Assembly: GCA_016508695.1 (NCBI GenBank)
Contig: VNKQ01000011.1
Span: forward strand, 868,001-932,000
Direction of reading: 5' to 3'
Length of the DNA: 64,000 bases
Origin: Hyphodiscus hymeniophilus
Lineage: Eukaryota > Ascomycota > Leotiomycetes > Helotiales > Hyphodiscaceae
Shown here: positions 44,972-57,400 of the stretch, piece after piece
How the letters are laid out: every line of letters begins with the position of its first letter
Position numbering within the stretch: the first letter of the stretch is position 1
Program-made: the position numbers and the translations under genes
The notes under the pieces: model-generated
Told to the model about the DNA's origin: nothing
The model's database searches: none
Seen by the model: only the letters and a program-made list of their open reading frames with translations

Positions 44972-47217
44972 ATGCTGGAGTCGGACCCAACACATGTGAA
45001 TCTCAACAGCAACCTTGACGCAAAGTGAGCAACGTTTGTGACCTCCCACTTCCCTTCTGACCTCTCCTGCAACAGAATCCGAAATCCGCTCGCCGGCATT
45101 CCACAAGCTACACTTTTAGCTCAAGTCGATGATTTCGCACATGCACGGGGTCTGAGGAATATACTTCCTCAGCTCAGGAAAGGCGCTCTGGTGGCTCGCG
45201 ATCCCACAAATTACGAAGATATCACAGGTGCAGAAGCTCTGGACGATTTGGAGATTGAAGCTTTGCGGGATGAGGTTTTGCATAAATGGAGACAGCCTCT
45301 TGCACTCTACCTTACAATCGTCACTTGCTCTGTTGGTGCTGCTGTTCAGGGATGGGATCAAACCGGTACGTTCTTATGCGTCGTCTTGCTAGATGGTACA
45401 AGTATCTAATACCGCAGCGCAGGCTCAAATGGAGCGAATTTGTCCTTCCCCACCTACTTTGGCATCGGAAGTACCTCGACTCACGACACATTGCTCGTCG
45501 GCTTGATTAACGCGGCACCCTATATCGGCTCAGCATTTATAGGATGCTGGTTTTCGGATCCGATAAACAATTACTTTGGTCGCAGAGGCACGATTTTTGT
45601 ATCCGCGAATTTCTGCTTGTTCTCGGTGCTAGGCACAGCTTTCACACAGACCTGGGTACAATGCTTCGTATGCAGAATTCTTCTTGGAATCGGCATGGGA
45701 GCGAAGGCCAGTACTGTACCGATATTTGCAGCGGAGAATTCTCCAGCTGCCATCAGAGGGGCCCTTGTAATGAGCTGGCAGATGTGGAACGCTTTTGGTA
45801 TCTTTCTAGGATTTTGCGCCAACCTTGTTGTTGCGGGTGTTCCGAGGATTGCATGGAGGCTTCAAGTGTGTAGACACCATACGGAACGGACCTTCAAACG
45901 AAGTTCGTGATTGCTGACTTTGCGACATAGTTCGGAAGTGCTTTCCTCCCAGCAGTGCCTCTTATACTGGCGATTTATTTCTGCCCCGAAAGTCCAAGAT
46001 GGTACATGAAGAAGGGCCGATACCAAAAAGCTTATGATTCGTTACTTCGCCTACGGAATAATCCAATTCAAGCAGCCAGAGATCTCTACTACATTCATTC
46101 GCAACTGGAGTTGGAAGCCGAAATCATCGGGACTAGCCCCTATCATACTCGATTTATCGAGCTATTCACTATCGTAAGTATTCTAAGGGCATCCATCCTT
46201 TAATTCGAACGAGGGTCTGACTTGCCACAGCCTAGGATCCGCCGTGCAACTGTAGCAGCAGTAACCGTCATGACTTGTCAACAGCTCTGCGGTATCAACG
46301 TCATTGCATTCTATTCATCGACCATATTCTACGAAGCCGGCGCCTCTCAGAGGACATCCTTATATGCATCATTTGGCTTCGGCCTTATTAACTTTGTCTT
46401 CGCATGGCCTGCGATTTGGACCATTGATACGTACGGTCGGCGAAGCCTGCTATTATTCACTTTCCCCAATATGGCCTGGAGTCTTCTGGCTGTCGCGCTC
46501 TGCTCTCTGATCCCTAGCAGTTCGAAGGCCCATCTGGGATTGATGGCGCTGTTCATCTATGTGTTTGCCATGTTTTATAGCCCGGGTGAAGGTCCGGTTC
46601 CATTCACGTACTCGGCCGAAGTATTTCCTCTCAGCCATCGAGAAGTGGGAATGGGATTGGCGGTCGCTACGAATCTATTTTGGGCAGCTGTCTTGGGCAT
46701 AACGCTCTTGAGAATGCTGCACGTCTTCGGGATTCTTGTGTGTTTCCCAAACCTCGATTGACCATAGGCTCATACTGACTGATTCGTGAAGGGCGCATTC
46801 GCATTCTATGCGGGTCTGAATGTCATTGCTTTCTGTCTGATCTTCTTGTTCGTTCCTGAAACCAAGCAACGAACTCTAGAAGAGTTGGACTACGTTTTTG
46901 GGGTCCCGACCAGGATTCACATAAATTATCAGCTCTTCACAGCACTGCCGTGAGTTTCTCTTCTCATTCTTTCTTAATTCGTTCTGGGAATTAATCATAT
47001 CAGATGGTGGATTCGGCGTTACGTCCTCTTCCAAAAGAACTTGGGTCCTCTAGAACCACTTTATCGTTTCGACACAGCACAATTGCAGGTCGAGCAACTG
47101 TATATCAATGACAAGATCCGAGCCGAACGGAGGACGAACTGTTCGAAAGTACCGTCAGCCGACGTGAGCGATTTTCGCCGGCCTGGCACTGGGCGTACTG
47201 GTGGAATGAGCTTTTGA
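44972..47217 (+). CDS. MFS sugar transporter
   Basis: Twelve-helix major facilitator of the sugar porter family, plasma membrane. Seven exons: 44972-45024, 45076-45365, 45423-45865, 45931-46173, 46231-46737, 46792-46949, 47004-47217; introns 51-65 nt; 635 aa. Sugar-porter motifs: [17 protein letters not shown] (loop 2-3), [33 protein letters not shown] (PESPR), [33 protein letters not shown] and [16 protein letters not shown] (PETK). The long cytosolic N-terminus ([22 protein letters not shown]) and C-terminal extension match a filamentous-fungal subgroup; the sugar is not predictable. The N-terminal exon is the weakest part: a family-like start in another frame lies at 44910. Confidence 0.9.
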
Positions 47218-48012
47218 GCTTAAATCTTACTTATCTTAAAAGTTTAGCGTTGCTGTATTTGTCGAAATGATAAGCTTGTGCCTGGTGAGCAGCTTGCCAT
47301 AGTATGGACTTGGGGAAATGAACCAAATCTGCCGCAGCACCATGTTCCGATCGAATCTTTTGGTTCCTTAAGTCGATGCTCATTGCAAGTCCGGCGTAGG
47401 CATAACGGTTGGTCGATTTAGACTATCTATCTAATATAGAAAAGGGTATACGGTCGTCTCGATCTTCCGGCGTTTGGTGGAGGTCGGATTTTTTGGCTGC
47501 TGTAGGCGTTCAGGAAGCCTATACAAGTTTTAATGAATTGAATGAAAGTAAAGCGCTCACACCAAAGTCGATTAGTGGTTAAGAGCAGACGCTCCACGTG
47601 ACAATGCTTTCAGGGTCGCACGTGCCTGCATACTGTATGCATAATGTACGGAAGTTGTACTTCGTAAGGTACCCTACATTTGGCAATTGCTGAATTGGGA
47701 TGCTCAATTTCAACCACATCCACACGACAGTTCTGAATACGACCGACAAATTCCTGACACTGAAGTGAGGCTTTCAAGGATTCGTATTTTTTGTGAGACG
47801 ATACTTCATTGCCATCTAAGACTTGTATTGTGTTGCACTTCACGCAACAATGCTGATAGTCTCTTTCAAAAGATTGTTCCGTCGCGAGGTAAGTGCTGCA
47901 ATAGCTCGAATGTCATATCGCTTGCTCTTGTACCTGTCTAAGACTGAGTAGTACTTAGCTGAGTAGCTATTGTGGAACTGCTTGAGCCGAGTCACACAGC
48001 CCAGCTGGTCTC
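47218..48012. other. Intergenic, no gene recognised
   Basis: About 800 nt between two plus-strand genes. No domain-bearing frame seen. Confidence 0.55.
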
Positions 48013-49075
48013 ATGCTGAGGTACTTCACGCCATTTGCTTCTACCGACCAATTCTCTGTTCAGGTACGGATGCTGAATCTGTCAGAGATCAACAAATTCT
48101 CGTCCCAAGCGGCTAGAATATCAGAGCCGCGATGTTCAACCACAACTTCCAAGATTTCGACCCCGCGCCCTGACTTTGCCCAGAAACGCATCCGTTCCCA
48201 ATTCTACGATAGTTCAACGGACTAACCCTCAATCCGGAAGCCTCTTGATGCGTCTTCCAGTGGAACTCCGCTTGCGTATCTACGAAGTTGTTCTGGGCCA
48301 GCGCAAGGTCCATGTGGCATACGAGTTCGCACCACATGAATATCGCACCTACAAAAGGAGAGAGGTCCTGGAATGGCGTTGGTGGCACTCGATTTGTAGC
48401 TGGGACATGACTGAGTACGAACCTTGGAAGAACATATTCCATGATCAGTGTCGTGGAAAAGGAAGTGTCTATGGCAACCCTGGTCCGCCGAATGGGATGA
48501 TGGGCAGGCTAAAACTTGATGTTTCGCTTTTGTGGACATGTCGGACTATGTGGGTTGTACTTTCTACTAGATACCTGTCTCTTCGGTTGTTGAACTCCAA
48601 GCTGACAAGAAGAAGATACTCTGAAGCAATCGACATCCTTTACTCCACAACGACGTTCAACTTTGCCAACCATGAGCTTCTTCGCAGCTTCCCTTCGCTC
48701 GTGGTCCCGCAGCGCTTCGCAGCCATCACTTCGATAGAGATGACATGGATATTCGTCAACCTTGGTATTTACATCTTCCCAAATGCAGACATAACACTTT
48801 ACAACGAGATGTGGGCTATGCTCGCAGACATGCCACACCTTCGACATCTTAAAATTGCGGTTGCTGCCTATGAGTGTCCACAGCCTGTCCCACTTCAATT
48901 GCAGGAGACTTGGCTGGAGCCGCTTGATCGGTTGAAGGGAAAACCTATGCAGGTATTCGAGGTCCAAGTTCCGGAGTCCTATGGTCGACATTTTCATGTC
49001 GACGAGACTTCTCATTTCAAACTAAGCACTTTCCCGGATATTGTGCTTTCTGTTTGCACTCTTGGGACAATGTGA
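48013..49075 (+). CDS. DUF7730 / F-box-like protein
   Basis: Predicted 316 aa. Exons 48013-48063, 48110-48549 and 48616-49075; introns 46 and 66 nt, all phases close. The first exon (MLRYFTPFASTDQFSVQ) supplies the ATG, since the main frame has no ATG before the domain. The domain opens with LLMRLPVELRLRIYEVVLG, an F-box-like helix pair typical of the large fungal DUF7730 group, and continues with LLWTCRTIYSEAIDILYSTTTF, which is restored by removing intron 2. An N-terminal linker has basic residues. These proteins are abundant and poorly characterised; a role as substrate adaptor is only inferred from the F-box-like start. Confidence 0.75.
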
Positions 49076-49126
49076 CCATAATCATGCTTATAAATCATGG
49101 TTGCTGACACAAAAAAGGCATATGTA

Positions 49127-49570
49127 TCACCTGCTGCTCTTACACATGTATTCATCATTGGCAACGTTCCACACCTCGAATCCTACAACTGCAAGTGCAT
49201 AGAAAAGAGAGGTTGGATCCCATTTATGCTTGATGGCCCACAGGGCATCATAGTTTCTCCAAAGAAAACTTTTTGAAAGTTGGGTTGTCTGAAATCTGCC
49301 TCGTTCATGTAAGCCCCGCTGCTCGGGATTACAGCTTCGATCCAGGACACGAATTTATCAGTTATCACCCATGACGACTCAACCATCTCTTCCCAATGTG
49401 TAGTAGAGTTCCAGGGAGTTGTGAATTAGCAGCTATAGCAAAACATAGTCAGACTTGCCTGGATGAATAAAATAACAGAAATGCAGGGCTACGTACTGGA
49501 CAAGCGCATCTCTCCCAAGCTGGTAGTACAGCATCTGATACATCTAGCGACGAGATCGGTATTGCAATAT
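49127..49570 (-). pseudogene. FAD-linked (BBE-type) oxidase, 3' relic
   Basis: Family blocks in changing minus-strand frames: DVSDAVLPAW joined by a frame change to RDALVQ near 49,510; TTPWNSTTHWEEMVESSWVI and then IPSSGAYMNEADFRQPNFQ; a 1-nt shift after VFFG (about 49,255); then NYDALWAIKHKWDPTSLFYA, VVGFEVWNVA and a stop at 49127. These are the C-terminal substrate and berberine-bridge (BBE) blocks of secreted FAD oxidases that act on sugars or alkaloids. The FAD-binding N-terminal half is not recognisable upstream. At least two frame changes and a missing 5' half mean it is not functional. Confidence 0.75.
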
Positions 49571-49599
49571 CGAAGCTGAGGAGGGTAGACTTTGCCGAT

Positions 49600-52055
49600 C
49601 CAGTTTTCACACTCCATTACAGAATCACGAAATGCTACTGTGTCTCTGGGAGTTTTCAGTTGGCTTGTAATGGCAATGATGCGTTCTACATGAAAAGCTC
49701 GAGGGCCAGTAGAAGTTGGCAGAAAATAAGCACCACTTTGTCGACAAAACGAGAGGCAAAGCATGGTTCTTGATTACACTAGATAGCTCATGGCAGCTCT
49801 CCATCTTCCGAGGATCCTTTTCGGACCGGGTTTTCGATCGTTTAGCAGGATAGGGCACTTGTGATATCGCTGTGCGGTTGCACTTGCATGTCGCTCTGCA
49901 AACTCTCTTGGGAAAACGACGCGATATCAGGCAAGTGACCGTCTAGTCATGATGGCTTCGAGAGATGCTATTTTTTTGGTCCCTTTGCACAGGCGCTTCT
50001 TCAGGCCCCTCATGTCTGGTACTACTTATCAGGTCATTGAACCTTATTCCTTCCAATTCGGAAGTGACCGACCGACGAAGTGATGCTTCATGGCTAAAAT
50101 GCTCAGCGGAAGCAATTACTGTATCTCTGTTAAGCAGGATTTGACCATTTTTGGGCTCCAGGTCAGAGGTGAATTGGCCAATTGACCCCGGCGAGAAATT
50201 GACGTATCCTAGTATCGTATCGTATCTACCCCACGTCAAACTTCTCGATTGTTTCCGATGCTTAGCGATTTATGCAACGAGAATTGCACTACTAAGGATT
50301 CTTCCCCGCGATAGGGCATTCGGTTCTGCGAGTCATAACCTGGGCAAGGTATCGCCTCGTGTTCTATTCCCCGAGAGTGGAGTTTTCAACGGGGGGCATG
50401 AAGAATCTTGCGCAGAAAAGGGGCTTTGCCAACTTATGTGTGGACTCCTGCTCTCAGTAGAAACTCGGCTAAAGACTCCTGTTGCCTCACCAATCTGATA
50501 TTCCTCCCGTCTTATAAACCCATTAGCCAGAAACTCGAGATAGAATGGGGAGGACCCGGAGGAGAGCATCTAAGTAAACGAAAAAGATGCAATACTCACT
50601 ACAATTGTACTGACGCAATTAATCCGCCAATTCCATCTCGTAACGACTAAACCGAGGCTACAAGACAGACCTTTGTAGTCCAAGATGGAACGAACCCCTT
50701 TCCGACGCCACGGCCCACATGCAGAGCTAGCAGCTAACGTTAAACCGTCTACTCTAAGGGTTTGTTCCCTTGGCCGCAATGCCGCATATATCGTCCCGTC
50801 CCAACTCCAACGTGCGCCAACGTTCGAGTTCTCAACTTCTCACATGGCATCATGTCAGCATAATCATTCAGGCCGTCCGAGTGCTCGGCCCGAGGATGAC
50901 GGCTACACCTCCACATGAAGAAGGTTCTTGACGCGAACGGAAGGCACGAATGAAGTAAAGCAGCAGTCAAAGCAGCCATTGCCGCTGGCGATCAATCATG
51001 AATGCACAGTCATCAGAGCTAAGGTTATGATACTGGATATGGCATTTTTGTTGTAGTCCAGATACTGCTGCGCTGTTGGGCTGTGGGTGTTGGAGGAGTG
51101 GGAGGAGTGGGAGGAGTAGAGGGAGGTCGGCCCTACCGTAAGCGAACCTGATACAACCCCTGAACTAAACCCGAATGGGCGGCATATGACACATGAGGGG
51201 CCAAGTCTGGTCGGGTATGAAAGTGAAACTTGTAAATACTTTCCCACAGCCCGTCCTGAACGTCTATTGGGCCCATCCCGAGTACTGACTTCTGACGTGG
51301 ACTCACCATTGATTCAATATCGCTGAAGAATCTCCACCATGTTGAATGTGAGTTGGGTTTCTACCTTGCCACCACGCCGCTCCCATGTGTTTCGAGTGAG
51401 CACCACCGGCAACTGTGCAGGAGAGAGCTGCCTCGGGCCCTTTGGCACCAGAGTCTCTTGCGCAAGATGGTAAGATCGGGTGGAGTGGGAAGAATGTGGG
51501 AAGAATCTCCACCAGCAGTACCTCCGCACGACGAGGCAAACCACCACTACTGCACCGGTGCACCAGTTAGTGGCTGATCACTAGTTGCGGAGATGTTGTC
51601 CACATCAAGCGTTCATAGAAGAATGGCGCATTTCCTCCCGCGACTTCGATGTCAACATATGACATGAGAGGCTCGTCCACACGGGACAGAGTATGGAAGT
51701 TCGAGAAGCTCTGCCGACTCTCCGTTCCTGCATTAGGACCCCACAAGTGTGTTCCAGTCTCAATACTCCAACCTTTGGGGCGTGTACGCATGCCAAAGTG
51801 GGCTTAGGTTTCTGCTGTCCCTTCTTTCTTCACGGGGAAGTGGAACATCTGCGACTCGCTGGGCATCCGAACCAGACGCCTCTCGCCTTGCGCTTGATTT
51901 TCATGCGTACTAGGAAGATACAGTAGATAGATCTGTGGGGCAATCAGGAGGCGATCTGTGGTTTATACAGATGGTATCCCAGCAAGCCAGGCGCGACCTT
52001 CATATTGTCTGAACAAATATTCTATTACTGCCAAACTCACTTTCATCCGATCATT
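49600..52055. other. Gene-poor segment
   Basis: About 2.5 kb with no gene I can support on either strand. It may contain the fully decayed 5' part of the FAD oxidase relic. A short GTGGGAGGA-type tandem repeat (three units) lies near 51092-51120. The CFEM receptor promoter should be at the right-hand end. Confidence 0.55.
51092..51120. repeat. Short GTGGGAGGA minisatellite, about three units
   Basis: GGAGGAGTGGGAGGAGTGGGAGGAGTAGAGGGAGG-type sequence, purine-rich on the plus strand. Too short to be diagnostic; it marks a simple-sequence patch in the gene-poor segment. Confidence 0.7.
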
Positions 52056-53657
52056 ATGCGGAGAGCTTTCCATATACTATTAGTGCTTCTCTGCTCCATA
52101 CAAGGCGTACTGACACAGAGCTCTCTCGCTGCTTCAATTGCGCAGCTACCTTCCTGTGCCGTAAGAAATTCCTCAGCTTGACTGCCGCTTATGCTACAGA
52201 TTTTGACAGAATGTATTAGCTTCTCTGTCTGGAGACAGCAGTCGGGAATTCTACCTGCTCAGCGACTAACACGACCTGCGTCTGCAACGATGCTCCACTA
52301 CAAGCGCAAGTGACGCTGTGCGTCACGAAAACTTGCACCATAAAGCAAGGACTCAGTAAGCATTACCTCTGTTAGTAGAGATACATCTTTTCACTAATAC
52401 TTAATCCTTCAGCGACGAAGAATATAACTGAGAATTTATGTGGAGCCCCGGTCCGAGACAAGAGGGCACAGTTCAATGCTCTGTCGATTACTTTCGGAGC
52501 CGTCTCAGGTGCTGCCATTGTGTTGAGAGTGGTCTCGAAACTCGTTACCAGGGCGGAATTTGGGCTGGATGACTACTTTATACTGGCCACATTTGGATCG
52601 GGCATACCCAGCTCCGTTCTCGAGGTCCATGGGCTGACCTCAAACGGATTGGGAAAGGACATCTGGACTTTGACACCACAGAACATCACAGACTATCTTC
52701 AAGCCTTCTATGTCATGGAGGTACTATACTTCACTCAAGTTGCCCTTCTGAAGCTCTCGCTCCTATTCTTCTACCTACGAATCTTCCCAGCACCCAAATT
52801 TCGAAGATTCCTTTGGGGGACTGTCATCTTTGACGTCGCTTTTGGAGCAGCGTTCGCCATTGGAGGAATCTTCCAATGTCGGCCGGTCTCTTATTATTGG
52901 ACACAATGGGACGGAGAGCATGAGGGCAGTTGTTTGAACGTCAACGCGATGGCTTGGGCGAACGCAATAAGTGAGCATACCCCCGTTGAAGTCCCACTTC
53001 CCCTACCACTTACTGAGACTGTGGGATCCAGTCAGTATCGTGTTAGATGTTTGGATGCTTGGTCTTGCCGTTTCCCAGCTTGTCAAACTCCAGATGCATT
53101 GGAAGAAAAAGGTCGGAGTAGGCATGATGTTTGCAGTAGCCACTTTCGTTACGGTGGTCAGCATTTTAAGACTGCAGTCCCTCCTACGGTTCTCAAACTC
53201 CACAAATCTGACGTGGGATAACCTGGCTGTTACCCAATGGTCGACTGTTGAAATCAACGGTAAGCTAGTCCGCTTTGTTTCCTCCAAGCCGACATTAGTC
53301 AAATTATGCCAAACAACAACTAATCACTCCTCCCAATCAGTTGGTATTATCTGTGCCTGTATGCCCAGCATGCGTGTCCTCCTCGTCCGCCTGTTCCCGA
53401 AATATCTCACCTCCACAGCGAATCGCTCGGGAAACAAGTATTACGGTCACGGTAGTCAAGGCCATAGTCGCCTCGGGACCAACGTATCAGTTAGTCGAGC
53501 GAAAGAATTACCTTCTGTTCCAAAAGACCAGAAGTCAATCATGTTCTCGCAGAGTTATGAAGTGGATATGGAAGACGAGACACGTTTGGTGCCTATGAAT
53601 GATTTGCCTGCGGGATATGGCAAGTCGAGGAGTCAAGGTAGCAGCATTGAGGGATAA
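52056..53657 (+). CDS. CFEM-domain PTH11-like seven-helix receptor
   Basis: Predicted 447 aa integral membrane protein. Exons 52056-52160, 52220-52355, 52413-52970, 53032-53259 and 53341-53657; introns 57-81 nt; phases close. A signal peptide (MRRAFHILLVLLCSIQGVLT) is followed by a CFEM domain with eight cysteines (PSCALLC, NSTCSATNTTCVC, TLCVTKTC, ENLC). Then come seven helices of the fungal rhodopsin-like type: GLDDYFILATF, LYFTQVALLKLSLLFFYLRI, CRPVSYYWTQWDG, ISIVLDVWMLGLAVSQLVKL, LTWDNLAVTQWSTVEINVGI and CACMPSMRVLLVRLFP. A Ser-rich cytosolic tail ends the protein. The family includes Magnaporthe Pth11, which senses surface cues. The ligand is unknown. Confidence 0.92.
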
Positions 53658-54447
53658 TGGAAGGCCTGCTAATGTTCTTGGCCTTTGTATAGCGGCATTC
53701 TGATATCGATCATGTAAAAAAAAATCGAGCACGATCTCACGTTCATCATGTCCCCTGGTAGTGCCAAACTGTGCCCATGCAAGAACTAGACTTTTGTCCT
53801 CTAATATCCTAGTATCAACATCAAATCAGCAGATCCTCTTATGAAAATAGTCGCATGATGTTGGAACTAGGTAAGTGATTTCAGCTAGAGGTCCAATTTC
53901 AGATATTTAAGCTCAGACAGTCCGGAGACGCCAATCGCTAGAGCAATTGAACGATTCGGGCTCGACCGGTTCCGCGAGAATCCCTCAACGCTTGCTCTTT
54001 TGTTCCATCTTATGCTACTAGTAATGGAAGTACAGTAAAGACTGGCTTGGAAGCGGATCGTAAGCAACGCGGCATGCTTTTTTCTCTCTGCAAAATTTTG
54101 GCTTGGTGTGACGACTCGGTCACAACATGTGAGGGCAGTCAAAAGACCTGCTCTGGACATTCGATTGCTATGTACAAGTACGTTGAACTGTAGACAGCCA
54201 TGAATTATTTTTGAAGTCTTAAACTAAGAGATGTGAGTAAATGAATGGAATGAGGCGGATGCATGATGACTTGACACTAACAAAAGCTTGATGACATGTC
54301 AATGAGTGTCATCGTTATACAGTATTACCAGCATTTCATTAAACTATACACATCTGGAAATAAGTCCTCTGAGATTCCTCGATCCCTCATCATCACTCGC
54401 CTGGCTATACCACGTCCGTTCACTCCCTTTCACCACTGCCCACCATA
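53658..54447. other. Intergenic between convergent genes, no gene recognised
   Basis: About 790 nt holding the 3' ends of the CFEM receptor and EDE1. Nothing else recognised. Confidence 0.6.
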
Positions 54448-57400
54448 TTAAGACTGGCTGGCAAGGTAATTCGCAGCCTGTGTTAAGGTTAGCCAACGCC
54501 CAATCCCTGTTGGAGATAGAAGACCTCACCCTTTCCAAATTATAGTCATACTTCTCCAACGCAGCCAAAGCATCCGACCTATTGTATCCCATCCCTGTAA
54601 GATTCTTCAAAATAGGGTCATCATGAATACCAGCCTCGGTCAGCGCCCTGCCAATCTGTGGTCTCTCCTTCGGAGCGGCAGGAGCGCCAATGCCGTTGCT
54701 AGGTTTCGGCTCTGTCGGAGGAGACGCAGCAGGTGCAGCAGTTGCTGAAGCAGGACCATCTAGCCCAGCAAAGATTGCGTCCCAGTCCTGGTTATCGTTG
54801 ACTGTGCTGTTGGAGGCTGTAGTTGCGATAGGCTGAGTGAGTGTGCGAGGTGATGTTGAAAAGTCGCCAAATCCGCCATCGCCTCCGAACCCATTGGTGC
54901 CATTCGTTGAATGCTGGACTTTAGAAGGAGGGGGGCTGTCGAAAGTGGGGTTAAAGTCGTCGATTCCAGAGCGGTCGTGGACTGAAATGTTGGCAAAATC
55001 GTCGTCGGGGTCCCCTTCCTTGGCATCCTCTAGGTCATCGAAGTCGTCAAAGTCCTCATCAAATGGAACTTTGGCAGGTGGAGCGGGCTGAGATGTTACT
55101 GATGGAGCACTAAATGGCGTCTGGCCAGGTGTGCTAGGGCTCGAAGCGTGGTCATGGGCAATCGGAGGCGGAGAAGTGGGATCCTCGCGTGTAGGGAGAA
55201 GCCCAGAGTATTGCTGCAGGTCAGAATGAGTAGCATCTCCCGGAGACACAGCTTTGTCGTAAGCAGGCGGAGATGCTTGCGCCCCTGGTGTAGGTGGACT
55301 TGTTCCCATGCTCAAAGCCGAAGAATTCTGCTGCGTTATGCCCGGTCTCGGTACAAGAAAGCCACTCCCACTATTGGCTGTGCTGTCTGCAGACAGAGTC
55401 GGCACCTGGGATGAGCTAATTTTCCTGGCATGTCCTGGAGATGCAGGCGCAAAATCATCATCGAACCCACCGCCTTCACTAGCACTATCACTATCGTCAT
55501 CATGATCTAGCTCGGCGATGGGAGGAAACTCTTTGTGGAAACCAGTAGGCGCTGTAGCAGCCGACCCTTCATTAGAAGAGTTGCCGGTCAGTGAACGTTC
55601 TTGCGTCTTGGGAGGTGCTCCAAATCCGGCAAAAGCAGCGTCAAAGTCGTCTTTTGCTGTCCCAGAGCGAACTGGTTCTTTACCGGCGCCAAATGGATCT
55701 GCAGCAGCTTGTTCGCTAAGAGTACTCCCGCCAGTGGGTGTAGCAACAATACCAGAGGTGGTATCATCAGGGAAAGCACCTGGGACTACGTCCTTCACGG
55801 CCTCGTTAGCTGTGGGGGATGCAGTGGAGTTCCGGTCGAGCCCAGGAGAGATGGCCCGCGTTGCTTCTCCAAGCCCACCAGCTGCAGATGACCCAGTTGG
55901 TGTTGAGCCAATGTAGTTGGTAGGAGTATCTGCGCCTGTAGAGCCTTCTCCAAATCGACTGTTAGGCGCAGAGACCTGTCTTGAAGAACTTATCGATTCG
56001 TCATGCTCGGGAAATGGCAAGAAACTGGAACTCATCTTCCTCGATTCAGGTGGAGGTGGCGGAGGCTCACTGGCCTGAGGAAGCTCGCGGTTAGTAGTTG
56101 ATGGAGTGGATGCTGATGGAGTAGGAAACGCGCTTTCACTGCCCGTCATTGCACGAACTGGAAGAGTAGATGCGAACGCACCCGGAGGAGATCGAACCTC
56201 ACTGTCTTGTCTAAATGTCGTAGGAGGGGCGGCTTCGTGTTCAGCAGCCGCAGCACCGAACGATGGACCGAATACATTCTCAAATGAACGATCACTCTGT
56301 TGCGGTGCAGCCGAAGAAGGAGCGAAAGGTGATGTGGGAAGCTCTGAAACGCTGCCTTGACGACGGAAGAAAGGATTATTCGCACTCATAGTAGACGGCG
56401 CTGGACTGGCTAACTGAGACGGGCTTTGCGCTTTGGCAGCTGCCGCGAGCTCTTTCTTGTCGTCCTCGATACTTTTATTGAGCTCTTCAGCCTCCGCCTT
56501 CAATTTCTCTCGTTCGGCTTCGTTGGTAGCTAATTGCTTCTTGTTAATTGCAACAAGGCCCTTCTGCTGCCGAGCGTCCGATCTCAACTTCTCCAATGCT
56601 GGTTTTAATTGTCCAATCTCGGCATTGATCACACGCATGCGTTCCTTCAGATTTGCATTATCTTGCTGATCGGCCTGTAAAGCAGCGACAGTCTGTCGAT
56701 GCTGCGTTTGCAGGTCCTGATATGTACCTTCAATCATTGCAATGTCGGTCTGTAATTTTTTGGTCTCATTGCGAGAAGTGGTGAGCCTCTCCTCCAAACT
56801 CTTAACATCCTTGACCTCTTGTTCGTACATGGATCGAAGCTGGCCGAGTCGCAGTTCGAATTCACGCTTTTGAGATTGCTGCTGCGTCAATTCGTTACTT
56901 GTAGTAGCTCGCTGCCCTTGAACATCTTGCATCTGCTTTGACAAATTTCCAACCTGGTTCGAAAGATTTGCAAGCTCGCTTGTCTCGTTGGTCAGTCTCT
57001 TGCTAATTTCAGGGTCGTTATCACCGAGCAGATCTTCCGAAGCTGATGATTGTTGGGGCTGGAATCCTCTGGACTGAGAAGGACCCGAGCTGTTTGAGCC
57101 GCCAGTGGCATTATAAGTCAGGCCTTGACCAAAAGTTGAAGATGGTACAAAAGGCTTGAACACATGTGACTGTTGCTGTGGGGAGGTCTGGACCGGCGAG
57201 GCATGACCCTTGCTCGCAAAAGGATCGTTGTCGAACTGGCGACTACCGGCCAAAGAATTAGAGCCGCCGGTAGACAGAGGCTGTAAAGGTGGCTGAATCG
57301 GAGCTGGAACAGGAGATGAAAGCGCATCTAGACCAAATAGGTCCTCTGCCGCTGACTTGGGCATCGTCGGTGCTGGGCTGTCAAAGTCTGGAGCCGTTGG

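Noticed and set aside
50151..50498. 115-codon plus-strand frame in the gene-poor segment
   Set aside because: No domain, no splice continuation, and similar-length frames occur on the other strand.
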